Below, one piece after another: positions 24,282 to 33,960 of a stretch of 34,547 bases of DNA (its first letter is position 1; the number at the start of each line of letters is the position of its first letter). A program made the translations under genes and the position numbers. Under the pieces are notes generated by a model. It worked only from the letters and a program-made list of their open reading frames with translations. It did no database searches and was not told the DNA's origin. The DNA is taken from positions 1-34,547 of the forward strand of contig NZ_JASBRH010000035.1 of NCBI RefSeq assembly GCF_029961155.1, in the 5' to 3' direction. The DNA is from Pontibacterium granulatum (GTDB lineage Bacteria > Pseudomonadota > Gammaproteobacteria > Pseudomonadales > Balneatricaceae).

Positions 24282-24671
24282 CTATTCAAACTCCAGGCAC
24301 AGCGGCAGCTTTGTGTCGATGGCATACCAAGAAGCCTTCTGAGAAACCCAAATGTGGTTCTTTTCAACTGTCCGTGGATCATTATCCAAAGAGCCCAGGC
24401 GCAGAATGATGTGTTCTGTACCTTCGCGCTTTGCATAGATCTGGGTTCCGCAGCAACTGCAAAAATACCGGTGTTTTCCCGGCGACGATTCAAAGGATCG
24501 CAATAACGATTCACCGTGCAGTGTAAAGTCGTTATCGCTTACCGCGGCAACACTGGAAAATGCCGCGCCGTGTGCCTTACGGCAAGTTCGACAATGACAA
24601 TGCACGATTTCTCCCACATCGCCAAAAATTTCATAGGTAACCTGGCCACACAGGCAACTGCCTTTAATCAT
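24282..24671 (-). CDS. GFA (glutathione-dependent formaldehyde-activating) family protein
   Basis: A 129-aa zinc-binding CENP-V/GFA-fold protein. Structural zinc cysteines are GSCLCG (Cys6, Cys8) and FCSCCG; the catalytic zinc set is CHCRTCRKAHG (Cys25, Cys27, Cys30). The family prototype joins formaldehyde to glutathione, but most members have no shown activity. A role in aldehyde handling beside an alcohol-oxidation cluster is tempting but unsupported. No copy of the shared operator is seen upstream. Likely cotranscribed with the PhyH gene. Confidence 0.85.
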   Translation of the reverse strand: MIKGSCLCGQVTYEIFGDVGEIVHCHCRTCRKAHGAAFSSVAAVSDNDFTLHGESLLRSFESSPGKHRYFCSCCGTQIYAKREGTEHIILRLGSLDNDPRTVEKNHIWVSQKASWYAIDTKLPLCLEFE

Positions 24672-25154
24672 CTCTTGACCTATTCAGTATAAACGTGGGA
24701 TTAGGATGGCGCTGCGACAATACCAATTGAGGTAACCGTTACTTCGCGACGAGGGAGATGCAGCATAACCATGATACTAATGAAGTATCCATGTCAGCCT
24801 TCGTGAAACCGATGTGCGGCTCCTCGCACAATCACACATCCCGGTCTTGTTCAGTAATCACAACAACGTATAAACCAGATCAGTCGACACTGTCCAGGCT
24901 GCAACAACAAACCGAGTATACGCTGTTCCTACGGCACTCTTTTTAAAAAACAGCGGTTTAAAATCAGATATGCGATCCGACTGATACCAACAGGAAGGCA
25001 GTTTTTGAAACCCACAATCCAGAACAGTCCTTGATAAAGAGTTGATTAGACGAGAGACAGATCCCCCACCTGCTTCTTAAGCAGCCCGTCAAAAAGCCTC
25101 GGCGGGGATCTGTACACAGGCATCAAGCAATATGCCGCCGTACCAGGGGATGGC
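24672..25154. other. 483-bp gap with a small palindrome and a hairpin
   Basis: No gene seen. GATACT-AATGA-AGTATC near 24773-24789, upstream of the GFA operon, could be an operator. The hairpin at 25058-25112 is listed separately. A 62-codon plus-strand frame at 24758 has no plausible ribosome-binding site or family. Confidence 0.4.
25058..25112. repeat. Nested inverted repeat downstream of the secreted-protein gene
   Basis: CAGATCCCC (25058-25066) pairs with GGGGATCTG (25104-25112), and within it CTGCTT (25070-25075) pairs with AAGCAG (25079-25084). It lies about 40 bp past the minus-strand stop at 25155. There is only AAAAA inside (25091-25095), so it is not a canonical terminator. Confidence 0.5.
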
Positions 25155-25532
25155 TCAGTCGAACACCCGTGGACAACCACCGTAGGCGTTAAAGGATTCA
25201 TCCCAGCGGCGCACATCATTGGCACGGCGCCAGCGTGAGTGAAAGAACTCCATCAAACAGTTGCCGCTGTCCAGCTGGATCAACAAGGTGTCGAACTCGT
25301 TTACCTGATTATACGGTGGGTATTCCACACTTTTGCCCCAGGTAATTCCACCCTTACGATCGGCATAGGCTTGCCAGAATGCTTCAATACCCAGCCAACG
25401 GCTTTTCTCCTTATCCCACGCCTGTAACTCGCGGTTGTTACCTTCGCGTACCTGACCATCTCGGAAATCTTCCGGTGCACTCCAGGCCAGCTGTGTACTT
25501 AACAGTAATGCGGTTACCAGAATCACACGCAT
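25155..25532 (-). CDS. Small secreted protein of unknown function
   Basis: A 125-aa protein with a clear signal peptide (cut near LAWSA/PED, residue 19). The mature part is Trp- and Tyr-rich and has two cysteines (in SGNCLMEF and YGGCPRVFD) that could form one disulfide. I do not recognise the family. TAGGAGCTGAGCG provides a good ribosome-binding site. It lies 124 bp downstream of the DUF1353 gene on the same strand. Confidence 0.7.
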   Translation of the reverse strand: MRVILVTALLLSTQLAWSAPEDFRDGQVREGNNRELQAWDKEKSRWLGIEAFWQAYADRKGGITWGKSVEYPPYNQVNEFDTLLIQLDSGNCLMEFFHSRWRRANDVRRWDESFNAYGGCPRVFD

Positions 25533-25656
25533 CGCTCAGCTCCTAATTTATCGTTGGGGTTAGCTTCGATTGAGGCGCAGTTTAAACAACGGATTTGAAA
25601 TGAAACTGAAAATTTCGATTCCTTTCCCAACCGATGCATCTACGATGCTAAGCACG

Positions 25657-26193
25657 CTAACCACCAACAGACGCAACCCCTTCGTGAGCGTTTGGAACAA
25701 TATCTTCAGCAGCCCGTATACGGTTTGCATCCCATGCCATACCACCGAAAGCGGAGAGGGCAAGCCACGCCATCCAGTTGATCACTTTCATGCCGTTTAC
25801 CTGCTCACCCACAGTGTAGAAAACCTGATCCCAGTAATCCTGACCCATTGCCTGATCCTGCTTACAGATCCTGCCATCCTTCTCAATCACCCAGACATAG
25901 TCATATCGGTAACCAAAATCGTGAATCAAACCGGGAATCAGCAGCAACCCGGTAGGCGAGAGAAAAAACCACAACAGACGGGGTATAGACGCGCCATCAA
26001 ATACAAAACCCTTGGGAATCAGCACACGGCGGCCATCCGGCAGGTTGTATTCCCAGTCATCCACCAACTGCCATTCGCGTACTTTGGTAAGCCAGGCCCA
26101 GATCCGTTTATAAAAAGGTTTGCCCTTGGTAGGGATAGGAAGCGGCACGAGCTTTGGCATCTCGGCCCGTGTCACGGCAGATGTGTCCTTCAT
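25657..26193 (-). CDS. DUF1353 family protein
   Basis: A 178-aa protein with the DUF1353 pattern: LPDGRRVLIPKGFVFDGASIP (split here as an IPKGF strand then FDGASIPR, 65-72) and IHDFGYRYD with His91-Asp92. A hydrophobic stretch near 138-155 may anchor it. DUF1353 proteins occur in phages and as isolated chromosomal genes; their function is unknown. No phage genes adjoin it. The last 20 residues (NAHEGVASVGG) look irregular and another frame overlaps its 3' end (25560-25763), so a frameshift near the end is possible. Confidence 0.8.
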   Translation of the reverse strand: MKDTSAVTRAEMPKLVPLPIPTKGKPFYKRIWAWLTKVREWQLVDDWEYNLPDGRRVLIPKGFVFDGASIPRLLWFFLSPTGLLLIPGLIHDFGYRYDYVWVIEKDGRICKQDQAMGQDYWDQVFYTVGEQVNGMKVINWMAWLALSAFGGMAWDANRIRAAEDIVPNAHEGVASVGG

Positions 26194-26474
26194 CTTTCAG
26201 CATCCTTTTGAGGGTTTTGTCACCCGGATATGGGTCATCTCACCCATAACTGCATCCGTACATTTTCTATACAAACCTACCAGAAATAATGCTGAAAGGA
26301 ACATGTCCTTCGTTCTCAGACCTCTTGCGCCTCCTTTTCATTATCAAATAATTTTTGAAACTGATTCAGCCATTCCCTTCTTTTCCCTTGTCTCAACAAC
26401 CAGTAAGCTCTCACCCTATTCGGCATGCCCTACTCGGGCAGCCATAGTTTTTAAGTTAAATCAGGAAGGTAGCA

Positions 26475-27128
26475 ATGGATATCACTCACTTTGCCAAGCA
26501 CCGCCACTCCACCAAGGCATTTGATCCATCCCTGAAGATCAGCGAAGAAACCTTCGCCCAGATCCGCACACTGCTGCGGTTCAGTCCTTCATCCGTTAAC
26601 TCTCAGCCATGGCATTATGTGGTAGCCAACACCGATGAAGGCAAACAGCGTGTAGCCAGTGCCACAGCCAAAGACTACGTGTACAACGAACCCAAGATCC
26701 TGAATGCATCCCACGTCATTGTGCTGTGCGCGCGCACAGCATTGGATGAGGCTCACTTGGGCAATGTACTGGAACAGGAAGACGCCGATGGCCGTTTTGC
26801 CAACGCGGATGCCAAGCAGACTCAGCACACAGTGCGTAGCTTCTACTACGACCTGCACCGCTTCGACCTGAAAGACAGCCAGCACTGGATTGAAAAGCAG
26901 GTTTACCTGGCGCTGGGAACGTTGTTGCTGGGTGCCTCGACGCTAGAAGTGGATTGCTGCCCGATTGAAGGGTTTGATCCGAAACTGCTGGATGCCGAGC
27001 TGGGTCTGCGTGAACAGGGAATGACCGCAGTTGCAATCGTGGCGATGGGTTATCGTAGCGAGCAGGATTTCAACGCAAGCCTGCCAAAATCCCGCCTCAC
27101 CGAAGAGAAGATCTTTACCGATATCTGA
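26475..27128 (+). CDS. nfsB: Oxygen-insensitive NAD(P)H nitroreductase NfsB
   Basis: A flavin reductase of exactly the E. coli NfsB length (217 aa), with its landmarks: RHSTKAFDPS at the N terminus, FSPSSVNSQPWH for FMN binding, QEDADGRFA in the middle, PIEGFDPKLLDAE, and LPKSRL near the end. It reduces nitroaromatics and quinones with NAD(P)H in the cytoplasm. AGGAAGGTAGC is the ribosome-binding site. It stands alone and is convergent with argP. Confidence 0.94.
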   Translation: MDITHFAKHRHSTKAFDPSLKISEETFAQIRTLLRFSPSSVNSQPWHYVVANTDEGKQRVASATAKDYVYNEPKILNASHVIVLCARTALDEAHLGNVLEQEDADGRFANADAKQTQHTVRSFYYDLHRFDLKDSQHWIEKQVYLALGTLLLGASTLEVDCCPIEGFDPKLLDAELGLREQGMTAVAIVAMGYRSEQDFNASLPKSRLTEEKIFTDI

Positions 27129-27178
27129 TCATCGGCAGCACCACACACCTGCAACGGCCTGTCCGTTGCAGGTAAACG

Positions 27179-28102
27179 TCAGCCCGGATGGGTCAGCTCG
27201 GGGTGATCCGCAAAGCAATCAAGCTTTTCCTCCGCCGCGCTGATCAGCTGTTCGGTCAACTCCTTGGCCAGATCTGACTTCAGATTCCACACATGCCAGT
27301 ACAGCGGAATCGCCAGGTAACGCCCCGGTGTCATATCCATCACTCGGCCAGCTTCAATCATCGGCAAGCTTTGCTGATCCGGCACCATGCCACAGGCATA
27401 ACCCCGCACAATCAGATCAAAGAAGGTTTCTGATGAAGGAATACGGTGACGCGGATAATCCCCTGCGGCGACACTGAAAAACTTGTCCAGATATCGATTC
27501 TGCAGCTCATCCTTGTTGTTAAACTCTGCCACCGGCGCGCGGGTAAAGCCTTCTGCGTTCACCCCATCCGGGAAATAACGCATGAGATAATCGGGGCTCG
27601 CCAGACATCGGTAAGGCATCACGCCCAGTGGGATACAACTGCAGCCCTGCATCGCTTCGGGACTCGCACTGATACACCCCAGCACTTCACCGGTCCGCAG
27701 CAAATGATGCGTCTGGTCCTGGTCGTCGACCTTCAGATCCAGTAGTAACTTACGCGCATCCAGCAGTGGCGTGAGTGCATCCAGAAACCAGGTTTCAAGA
27801 CTGTCGGCATTCACACCGATCGCCACCTTGGTGAAACCGCTCTCCTGCTCCAGCGACAATTCGTCCATCAACTCATTCTGTAACATACTGACCTGACGGA
27901 AGTACTTCAGCGCTTGCTGCCCTGCACGTGTGGCCTGAATCGGGTTGGAGCGCACCACCAGTGTCTGTCCCAGACGTTCTTCAAGCTGTCGCAGGCGCTG
28001 GGATACCGCAGACTGCGTAATGTGCAGTTTGCGGGCGGCCTTTTCGAAGCTCTGTTCCTCAATGATCGCAGCCAGGGCCGCCATCTGTCGCAAATCGAGC
28101 AA
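27179..28102 (-). CDS. argP: LysR-family regulator ArgP (IciA)
   Basis: A 307-aa LysR regulator that in E. coli activates the arginine exporter argO when arginine is high and is antagonised by lysine. The DNA-binding domain matches ArgP: AAIIEEQSFEKAARKLHITQ (about 11-30), SAVSQRLRQLEERLGQ, and VVRSNPIQATRAGQ. The divergent neighbour is argO, the classic pair. The frame opens with TTG (28102) after an AAGAGAG site; no ATG in frame lies upstream, so a TTG start is likely and expression probably low. The 106-bp shared region is AT-rich on the argP side. Confidence 0.92.
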   Translation of the reverse strand: MLDLRQMAALAAIIEEQSFEKAARKLHITQSAVSQRLRQLEERLGQTLVVRSNPIQATRAGQQALKYFRQVSMLQNELMDELSLEQESGFTKVAIGVNADSLETWFLDALTPLLDARKLLLDLKVDDQDQTHHLLRTGEVLGCISASPEAMQGCSCIPLGVMPYRCLASPDYLMRYFPDGVNAEGFTRAPVAEFNNKDELQNRYLDKFFSVAAGDYPRHRIPSSETFFDLIVRGYACGMVPDQQSLPMIEAGRVMDMTPGRYLAIPLYWHVWNLKSDLAKELTEQLISAAEEKLDCFADHPELTHPG

Positions 28103-28208
28103 TTATTAATCTCTCTTATCAAATATAAAAAACATTAGATTTACTTACCTTACTCCTGAAGCAACAATAGCGCCATAGAAATAATGAAACACGAAATCAG
28201 GAACACGC

Positions 28209-28832
28209 ATGAGCTTTCTACTTAGCGCTCAATTGGTAGCCCTGTTTAAAGGGGTCGGCACAGGTGCCGGATTGATTATAGCCATCGGTGCACAGAACGC
28301 CTTTGTACTGACCCAAGGGCTGCGCCGCCAGTACCACTGGCCGATTGCCGGTATCTGCAGCCTGTTTGATGCACTCTGTATCACCCTCGGCGCGGCGGGC
28401 ATGGGCGTATTAGTTTCCCAGTCTCCCGCACTGCTGGAAATCACCAAGTGGGGTGGAGCTCTGTTTCTCTGTTGGTACGGTTTGAATGCGTTTCGTTCGG
28501 CCTTTGAGGAGAATAGCCTGAAAGGCGAAAACCGCGGCGTCAGCAGCCTCAAGCAGGCGGTCATCACTACGCTGGCGATTACGGCACTAAACCCTCATGT
28601 ATATCTGGATACAGTGGTGCTGTTGGGCAGTATCGGTAGCCAGCAGGCGGAAGGTCTTCAGATCTGGTTTACCGTTGGCGCAGTCTGTGCGTCCTTTATC
28701 TGGTTCTTTTCACTGAGCTTCGGCGCGCGCTGGCTGGCACCGTTATTCGCCAAACCAATTGCATGGCGCTTACTGGATCTGACCATAGCGCTGGTCATGT
28801 GGTCGATCGCGCTGAGTCTGCTACTCAATTAA
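28209..28832 (+). CDS. argO: Arginine/lysine exporter of the LysE family, ArgO
   Basis: A 207-aa inner-membrane exporter with about six helices. LysE/ArgO motifs: GAQNAFVLTQGLRRQ after the first helix, CDALC-like SLFDALCIT, and ALNPHVYLDTVVLLGS with the conserved Asn-Pro-His. It expels basic amino acids. The divergent argP gene is its expected activator. The start has AGGA seven bases upstream. Confidence 0.93.
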   Translation: MSFLLSAQLVALFKGVGTGAGLIIAIGAQNAFVLTQGLRRQYHWPIAGICSLFDALCITLGAAGMGVLVSQSPALLEITKWGGALFLCWYGLNAFRSAFEENSLKGENRGVSSLKQAVITTLAITALNPHVYLDTVVLLGSIGSQQAEGLQIWFTVGAVCASFIWFFSLSFGARWLAPLFAKPIAWRLLDLTIALVMWSIALSLLLN

Positions 28833-29705
28833 GCTGAATCACCTGTTTCTAATTCCGTGATCGGCTGGATATACATATTTACTGATATTCAGCCTGATCC
28901 TCTATAAAAGCTAACCCAAAGCCCGAAACCACCTTAATACGCCCTCATTTCAAACAAACCACACAAAAACAAAACACTGAATCAATTTGTTACTTAATAT
29001 GAACGTTTTTGTTAATAACTCTATTTTATTCCTCTCTATCCCACTCAAACATGATCGAAACATCCTATAGAGTTGATCAACGCCCTGGATCATATTTTGA
29101 CCAACCATACTCCAGCCACTTCCATCGCCATGGACGTTTTCACTGCACTTTACGTGTATTGCGCCCCTTTTACACAGCAACTTCCGCACTGTTAGCAGCA
29201 AAATCCAGAGACTCCCATCAGACAAGCATGGCCCCAGCGTTGTGCAATCGCACCTACAAAAAATCATCAGATCGGTAAAAAATCCAATTATATAAATATG
29301 TTACAAAGCACTCTTTTAGTGCTGCAACTGCACAACAAATGTGCCGAAAAATAATATTATGCGCTTTTGCGATTAACATATTTTCAAATAAGAAATTATC
29401 CACTAGTCTAATTTAGGTCATCACGATGACAGCGGCTATTCAGCCCTCGGTAATTCACTAAACGGCTTATGTTTGGCGATTTACAAAAAAATAAAAATAG
29501 AGAGTCAAAAGGAATCTGAGAATAAGCCCGAAACGAACTTTGCGGTAGACACTTCAACCTGCTGCGCAATGAGGGAGGTACGCTGAAACACCTTTGGTTT
29601 TTCAGCTTCCTGACACAACATGCAGTGGGGTGAACCTTCGCTACAAGGTTTCCGACTTATTCACGGCTTCCTACACAATCAATTAGGAATTCGAGGTCGT
29701 ACTAA
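28833..29705. other. 873-bp gap upstream of the aap operon
   Basis: No convincing gene on either strand. Left: imperfect hairpin 28859-28899 (GATC-GGCTG/CAGCC-TGATC), perhaps ending argO. Middle (29280-29520): very AT-rich, with AGCACT-CTTTT-AGTGCT near 29307. Right: two stem-loops in the likely aapJ leader (29583-29605 and 29633-29650). I could not find a convincing sigma-54 or sigma-70 promoter by eye. Confidence 0.5.
29583..29650 (+). promoter_or_regulatory. Two stem-loops in the aapJ leader
   Basis: CTGAAACACC (29583-29592) pairs with GGTTTTTCAG (29596-29605) with one mismatch and a TTT loop. AACCTT (29633-29638) pairs with AAGGTT (29645-29650) around a 6-base loop. Neither is followed by a T run. 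They could be a structured 5' leader; no known riboswitch class is recognised. Confidence 0.35.
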
Positions 29706-30722
29706 ATGATTAAACACGTAGCATTTGCCTCTGTTGCAGCTTCCCTGCTCTTCGCTACTTCCTCCTACGCAGCAAACACCCTTGATACCGTAAAAGAACG
29801 CAACACCCTGCTTTGTGGTGTAACCAGCGGTGTACCGGGCTTCTCCGTGCCGGACGACAAGGGTAACTGGAAAGGTCTGGACGTTGACGTGTGCCGTGCA
29901 GTTGCGGCGGCGGTGCTGGGCGACAACACCAAAGTTAAGTACATTCCTCTAACGGCAAAGGAACGCTTTACCGCACTGGCCTCTGGTGAGATCGATATGC
30001 TGTCGCGTGTAACCACGTGGACACTGAGCCGTGACAGCCAACTGGGCATCAACTTTGCGGGCGTAAACTATTACGACGGTCAGGGCTTCATGGTTAAGAA
30101 AGACCTGGGCCTTAAGAGCGTGAAAGAACTGGATGGCGCAACCATCTGTGTACAGTCCGGTACCACTACCGAATTGAATATGGCGGATTACTTCCGTTCC
30201 CATGGTCTGGAACACACCCCGGTGGTATTTGATACCAACGAGCAGGCAGCAGCCAGCTTCGACAGCGGTCGCTGTGATGCCTTCACCACCGACCTCTCCC
30301 AGGCTTACGGCCTGCGTACCCGTATGAAAGATCCAAGTTCCGTTGTAGCCCTGCCGGAGGTTATCTCCAAAGAGCCACTGGGTCCTGTTGTACGTCAGGG
30401 TGACGACCAATGGTTCAATATCGTGAAATGGTCCCTGAACGCAATGCTGAATGCAGAAGAGCTGGGCATAAGCTCTGCCAATGTGGATCAAATGAAGTCC
30501 TCTGAAAACCCGAACGTTCAGCGCCTGCTGGGTGGTTCCGAAGGCCTTGCGAAAGGCCTGGGCGTCAGCGAAGACTGGGGTTACCAGATCGTGAAACAGG
30601 TGGGCAACTACGGTGAAGCGTTCGATCGCAACGTGGGTAAAGACTCTCCTCTGAACATCGATCGTGGCATCAACAGACTGTGGAATCAGGGTGGTCTGCA
30701 GTACGCTCCGCCAATCCGCTAA
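29706..30722 (+). CDS. aapJ: General L-amino-acid ABC transporter, periplasmic binding protein AapJ
   Basis: A 338-aa periplasmic binding protein with a signal peptide cut at SYA/ANT (residue 22). AapJ landmarks: TVKERNTLLCGVTSGVPGFS, split as RNTLLCGV and GVPGFSVPD, then WKGLDVDVCRAVAAAVLGD, and FTALASGEIDMLSRVTTWT. The broad specificity of Rhizobium Aap covers polar, acidic and aliphatic amino acids. Length agrees with the family. GAGG lies 11 bases before the ATG. First gene of aapJQMP and separated from aapQ by 148 bp holding a stem-loop. Confidence 0.94.
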   Translation: MIKHVAFASVAASLLFATSSYAANTLDTVKERNTLLCGVTSGVPGFSVPDDKGNWKGLDVDVCRAVAAAVLGDNTKVKYIPLTAKERFTALASGEIDMLSRVTTWTLSRDSQLGINFAGVNYYDGQGFMVKKDLGLKSVKELDGATICVQSGTTTELNMADYFRSHGLEHTPVVFDTNEQAAASFDSGRCDAFTTDLSQAYGLRTRMKDPSSVVALPEVISKEPLGPVVRQGDDQWFNIVKWSLNAMLNAEELGISSANVDQMKSSENPNVQRLLGGSEGLAKGLGVSEDWGYQIVKQVGNYGEAFDRNVGKDSPLNIDRGINRLWNQGGLQYAPPIR

Positions 30723-30747
30723 TCGCCGCCAGTCCTGACTGAGTGGA

Positions 30748-30767
30748 CAGCCTCTCACATGAGGCTG
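30748..30767 (+). other. Intercistronic stem-loop between aapJ and aapQ
   Basis: Perfect 7-bp stem CAGCCTC/GAGGCTG with a 6-base loop, no T run. Such hairpins after binding-protein genes commonly protect the 3' end of the abundant binding-protein mRNA and lower permease expression, as between malE and malF. Confidence 0.6.
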
Positions 30768-30870
30768 CCGGGGTAGGCGCTCACTGACCCGCACTGCACT
30801 GCGATCAGTGGCGCGCCCCTCGGTTCATAGTGTGATGTACCCCTTACCCAGGGGGCTGCGGAGAAAACAT

Positions 30871-32070
30871 ATGTCGTTAGATAACTCCCAACACAATTCT
30901 GATAGACCGCCAGAAACCAACGTTAAGTTCTGGCACGACCCGGCCAAACGCGCGGTACTGTTTCAGGTCCTGCTGGTCGGCGCTATCATCCTCTTCGCTA
31001 CCTACATAGCGATCAATACCCTCAATAACCTCGAACAACGCGGCATCACCACCGGTTTCAGTTTTCTGAATGAAACCGCCGGTTTTGGCATCCCGTTGTC
31101 ACTGATTGAATACAGTGAAGCGTCCACTTACGGCCGCACCTTCATCGTTGGCCTGCTGAATACAGTCCTTGTTGCGGTACTGGGTATCATCGGTGCCACC
31201 ATTCTTGGATTTATCCTTGGTATTGCCCGACTGTCCGATAACTGGATCATCTCCCGCCTGGCAGCGATTTACATCGAAACCTTCCGTAACATCCCGTTGC
31301 TGCTGCAGATGTTCTTCTGGTACTTCGCAGTGCTGCGTACCCTGCCCTCACCACGGCAGAGTATTGAATTCTTTGGCAGTTACCTGAACATCAGGGGCCT
31401 GTCGATGCCAGCGCCGGTCGCAGAAAGCGGCTTCTCCTTTGTGGTAATCATGTTCATCGCTGGTATCGTAGCAACCTGGCTACTGACCCGTTGGGCACAC
31501 AAGCGCCAGGACGTAACCGGTCAGCAGTTCCCGATCTTCTGGAGCGGTGTGGGTCTGATCATTGGTCTGCCGCTGCTGGCGTTTATTGTCGCCGGCACAC
31601 CGATCTCGCTGGATCACCCGGAACTGAAAGGTTTTAACTTCCGTGGCGGGATGACCATCATTCCTGAGCTGGTAGCTCTGTGGCTGGCACTGACCATCTA
31701 CACCGCAGCCTTTATCGCTGAAACAGTACGTGCAGGTATCCTGGCGGTACCTCACGGTCAGTTGGAAGCGGCGTCCGCGCTGGGATTACCGAAGGTGCGT
31801 ACACTGCGCCTGATCATCATCCCGCAGGCGATGCGCGTCATTATTCCTCCACTGACCAGCCAGTACCTTAACCTCACCAAAAACTCTTCCCTGGCCACCG
31901 CGATCGGTTACCCCGATCTGGTGTCGGTATTCGCCGGTACGACCCTCAACCAGACGGGTCAGGCAATAGAGGTGATCATGATGACGATGGCGGTATACCT
32001 GTCGCTCAGTATTCTGACCTCGATATTCATGAATTGGTACAACAAGCGCATGGCGCTGATAGAACGCTAG
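30871..32070 (+). CDS. aapQ: General L-amino-acid ABC transporter permease AapQ
   Basis: A 399-aa inner-membrane permease with about eight hydrophobic segments. The longer N-terminal part and a central soluble stretch (SMPAPVAESGF) are typical of AapQ. The HisM-type permease domain includes IYIETFRNIPLLLQ (first half of the signature) and the EAA loop AAFIAETVRAGILAVPHGQ, then EAASALGLPK. ATG 30871 (MSLDNSQ) follows a GGAG site; the longer in-frame start at 30808 lacks one. It is followed 10 bp later by aapM. Confidence 0.93.
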   Translation: MSLDNSQHNSDRPPETNVKFWHDPAKRAVLFQVLLVGAIILFATYIAINTLNNLEQRGITTGFSFLNETAGFGIPLSLIEYSEASTYGRTFIVGLLNTVLVAVLGIIGATILGFILGIARLSDNWIISRLAAIYIETFRNIPLLLQMFFWYFAVLRTLPSPRQSIEFFGSYLNIRGLSMPAPVAESGFSFVVIMFIAGIVATWLLTRWAHKRQDVTGQQFPIFWSGVGLIIGLPLLAFIVAGTPISLDHPELKGFNFRGGMTIIPELVALWLALTIYTAAFIAETVRAGILAVPHGQLEAASALGLPKVRTLRLIIIPQAMRVIIPPLTSQYLNLTKNSSLATAIGYPDLVSVFAGTTLNQTGQAIEVIMMTMAVYLSLSILTSIFMNWYNKRMALIER

Positions 32071-32080
32071 GAGGCCGGCT

Positions 32081-33181
32081 GTGAAATATGATCCTCAACC
32101 AACACTGCCCGCGCCACCCGGAACCCTCGGCGTAGTGGGTTGGATGCGTAAGCATCTGTTTAATGGGCCGTTTAACAGTATCGCCACCGTGGTACTGGCC
32201 TATTTCATCATTATCTTTATGTGGCCAGTCATCGATTGGGCAATATTGAGTGCCGATTGGATCGGTACCACACGTAACGACTGTACCAGCGACGGAGCTT
32301 GCTGGGTTTTTATCAGCCAACGCCTCAACCAGTTCCTGTACGGATTCTATCCCGAGGCAGAAACCTGGCGACTGGACCTGGCCTTCATCATGATGGCTGC
32401 ACTGATCGCCTGGCTGATCATTCCGAAAACACCGTTTAAAGGCTGGGTAGCAGCATTCACGCTGCTCATCTTCCCGTTCATCGCCTTTGTGCTGCTGAGC
32501 GGGGGCTACTTTGGCCTGGAAAGCGTTGATACACACAAGTGGGGCGGTCTTAGCCTGACGCTGGTGCTTGCTGTTGTGGGTATAGTGGCAGCCCTGCCGT
32601 TCGGCATATTACTGGCGCTGGGACGGCGTTCGCATATGCCGATCGTACGCTCCCTATCTGTGGTCTATATCGAGATTTGGCGTGGTGTGCCTCTGATCAC
32701 CGTGTTGTTCATGGCGTCGGTGATGTTACCGCTCTTCTTCCCGGAAGATATGAACTTCGACAAGCTGCTACGTGCCCTGATCGGCATCACCATGTTCCAG
32801 TCGGCTTACATGGCCGAAGTGGTGCGCGGCGGTTTGCAGGCGATCTCGAAAGGTCAGTATGAGGCAGCGGACTCGCTGGGCCTCGGCTACTGGCAGAAGA
32901 TGAATATGATCATCCTGCCACAGGCACTGAAACTGATGATTCCGGGTATTGTGAATACCTTCATCGCCCTGTTTAAAGACACCAGTCTGGTGCTGATTAT
33001 CGGCCTGTTCGATCTGTTGGCAATCATGCAGGCCTCGGCCAACGACCCGAACTGGATCGGTTTCTCAACCGAGGGGTATGTCTTTGTGGCGCTGGTGTTC
33101 TGGGTGTTCTGTTTCGGCATGTCCCGCTACAGCATCCACCTGGAGAAACGTTTGCATACCGGTCACGGTAACCGTGCCTGA
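32081..33181 (+). CDS. aapM: General L-amino-acid ABC transporter permease AapM
   Basis: A 366-aa partner permease. It has an extended N terminus, a periplasmic loop with two cysteines ([10 protein letters not shown]), and the conserved domain [17 protein letters not shown], then the EAA loop [17 protein letters not shown] and [11 protein letters not shown]. The start is GTG with a strong TAGGAGG site seven bases upstream that overlaps the aapQ stop, indicating coupling. It pairs with AapQ as a heterodimer. Confidence 0.93.
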   Translation: MKYDPQPTLPAPPGTLGVVGWMRKHLFNGPFNSIATVVLAYFIIIFMWPVIDWAILSADWIGTTRNDCTSDGACWVFISQRLNQFLYGFYPEAETWRLDLAFIMMAALIAWLIIPKTPFKGWVAAFTLLIFPFIAFVLLSGGYFGLESVDTHKWGGLSLTLVLAVVGIVAALPFGILLALGRRSHMPIVRSLSVVYIEIWRGVPLITVLFMASVMLPLFFPEDMNFDKLLRALIGITMFQSAYMAEVVRGGLQAISKGQYEAADSLGLGYWQKMNMIILPQALKLMIPGIVNTFIALFKDTSLVLIIGLFDLLAIMQASANDPNWIGFSTEGYVFVALVFWVFCFGMSRYSIHLEKRLHTGHGNRA

Positions 33182-33198
33182 TTCTGGAGAGTATTAGA

Positions 33199-33960
33199 AT
33201 GAGTGAAGCACAAAAAAACCAGGACCAGCTGATGGTCGAAATCCGTGACCTGAACAAATGGTACGGCGAGTTTCACGTCCTGAAAAACATCAACCTGCAG
33301 GTAAAACGCGGCGAACGCATCGTCATCTGTGGACCATCCGGCTCCGGCAAGTCCACCATGATCCGCTGCATCAACCGCCTGGAAGAACACCAGCAGGGTG
33401 AGATCATCGTCAACGGCACACCGCTGGTTGAAGACGTGAAGAAGATCGAAGCGATCCGCAAGGACGTAGGCATGGTGTTCCAGCACTTCAACCTGTTCCC
33501 GCACCTGACAGTGTTGGAAAACTGTGTGCTGGCCCCGATCTGGGTGAAGAAGATTCCACGCAAGCAGGCGGAAGCCACTGCGATGAAATACCTGGAACGT
33601 GTAAAGATCCCGGACCAGGCCCTGAAATACCCCGGTCAGCTATCCGGGGGCCAGCAGCAGCGCGTGGCAATCGCCCGCTCGCTCTGTATGAACCCGGACG
33701 TGATGCTGTTCGACGAGCCAACCTCTGCACTCGATCCCGAGATGATTAAAGAGGTGTTGGACGTAATGATAGAGCTGGCGCATGAAGGGATGACCATGCT
33801 CTGCGTAACCCACGAAATGGGGTTTGCGAAGACCGTGGCGGACCGCGTGATCTTTATGGACGGCGGCCAGATTGTGGAGGAGAACGAACCCAACGCCTTC
33901 TTCAACAATCCGGAACACGAACGTACCCAGCTGTTTCTGAGTCAGATCCTCAACCACTAA
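33199..33960 (+). CDS. aapP: General L-amino-acid ABC transporter ATPase AapP
   Basis: A 253-aa ATP-binding subunit of the polar amino-acid type. Walker [10 protein letters not shown] at about 50-58, Q loop [12 protein letters not shown], signature [15 protein letters not shown], Walker [15 protein letters not shown], and switch His in VTHEMGF. Full length for the GlnQ/AapP group. It starts 17 bp after aapM with a GGAGAG site and completes the operon. Confidence 0.95.
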   Translation: MSEAQKNQDQLMVEIRDLNKWYGEFHVLKNINLQVKRGERIVICGPSGSGKSTMIRCINRLEEHQQGEIIVNGTPLVEDVKKIEAIRKDVGMVFQHFNLFPHLTVLENCVLAPIWVKKIPRKQAEATAMKYLERVKIPDQALKYPGQLSGGQQQRVAIARSLCMNPDVMLFDEPTSALDPEMIKEVLDVMIELAHEGMTMLCVTHEMGFAKTVADRVIFMDGGQIVEENEPNAFFNNPEHERTQLFLSQILNH

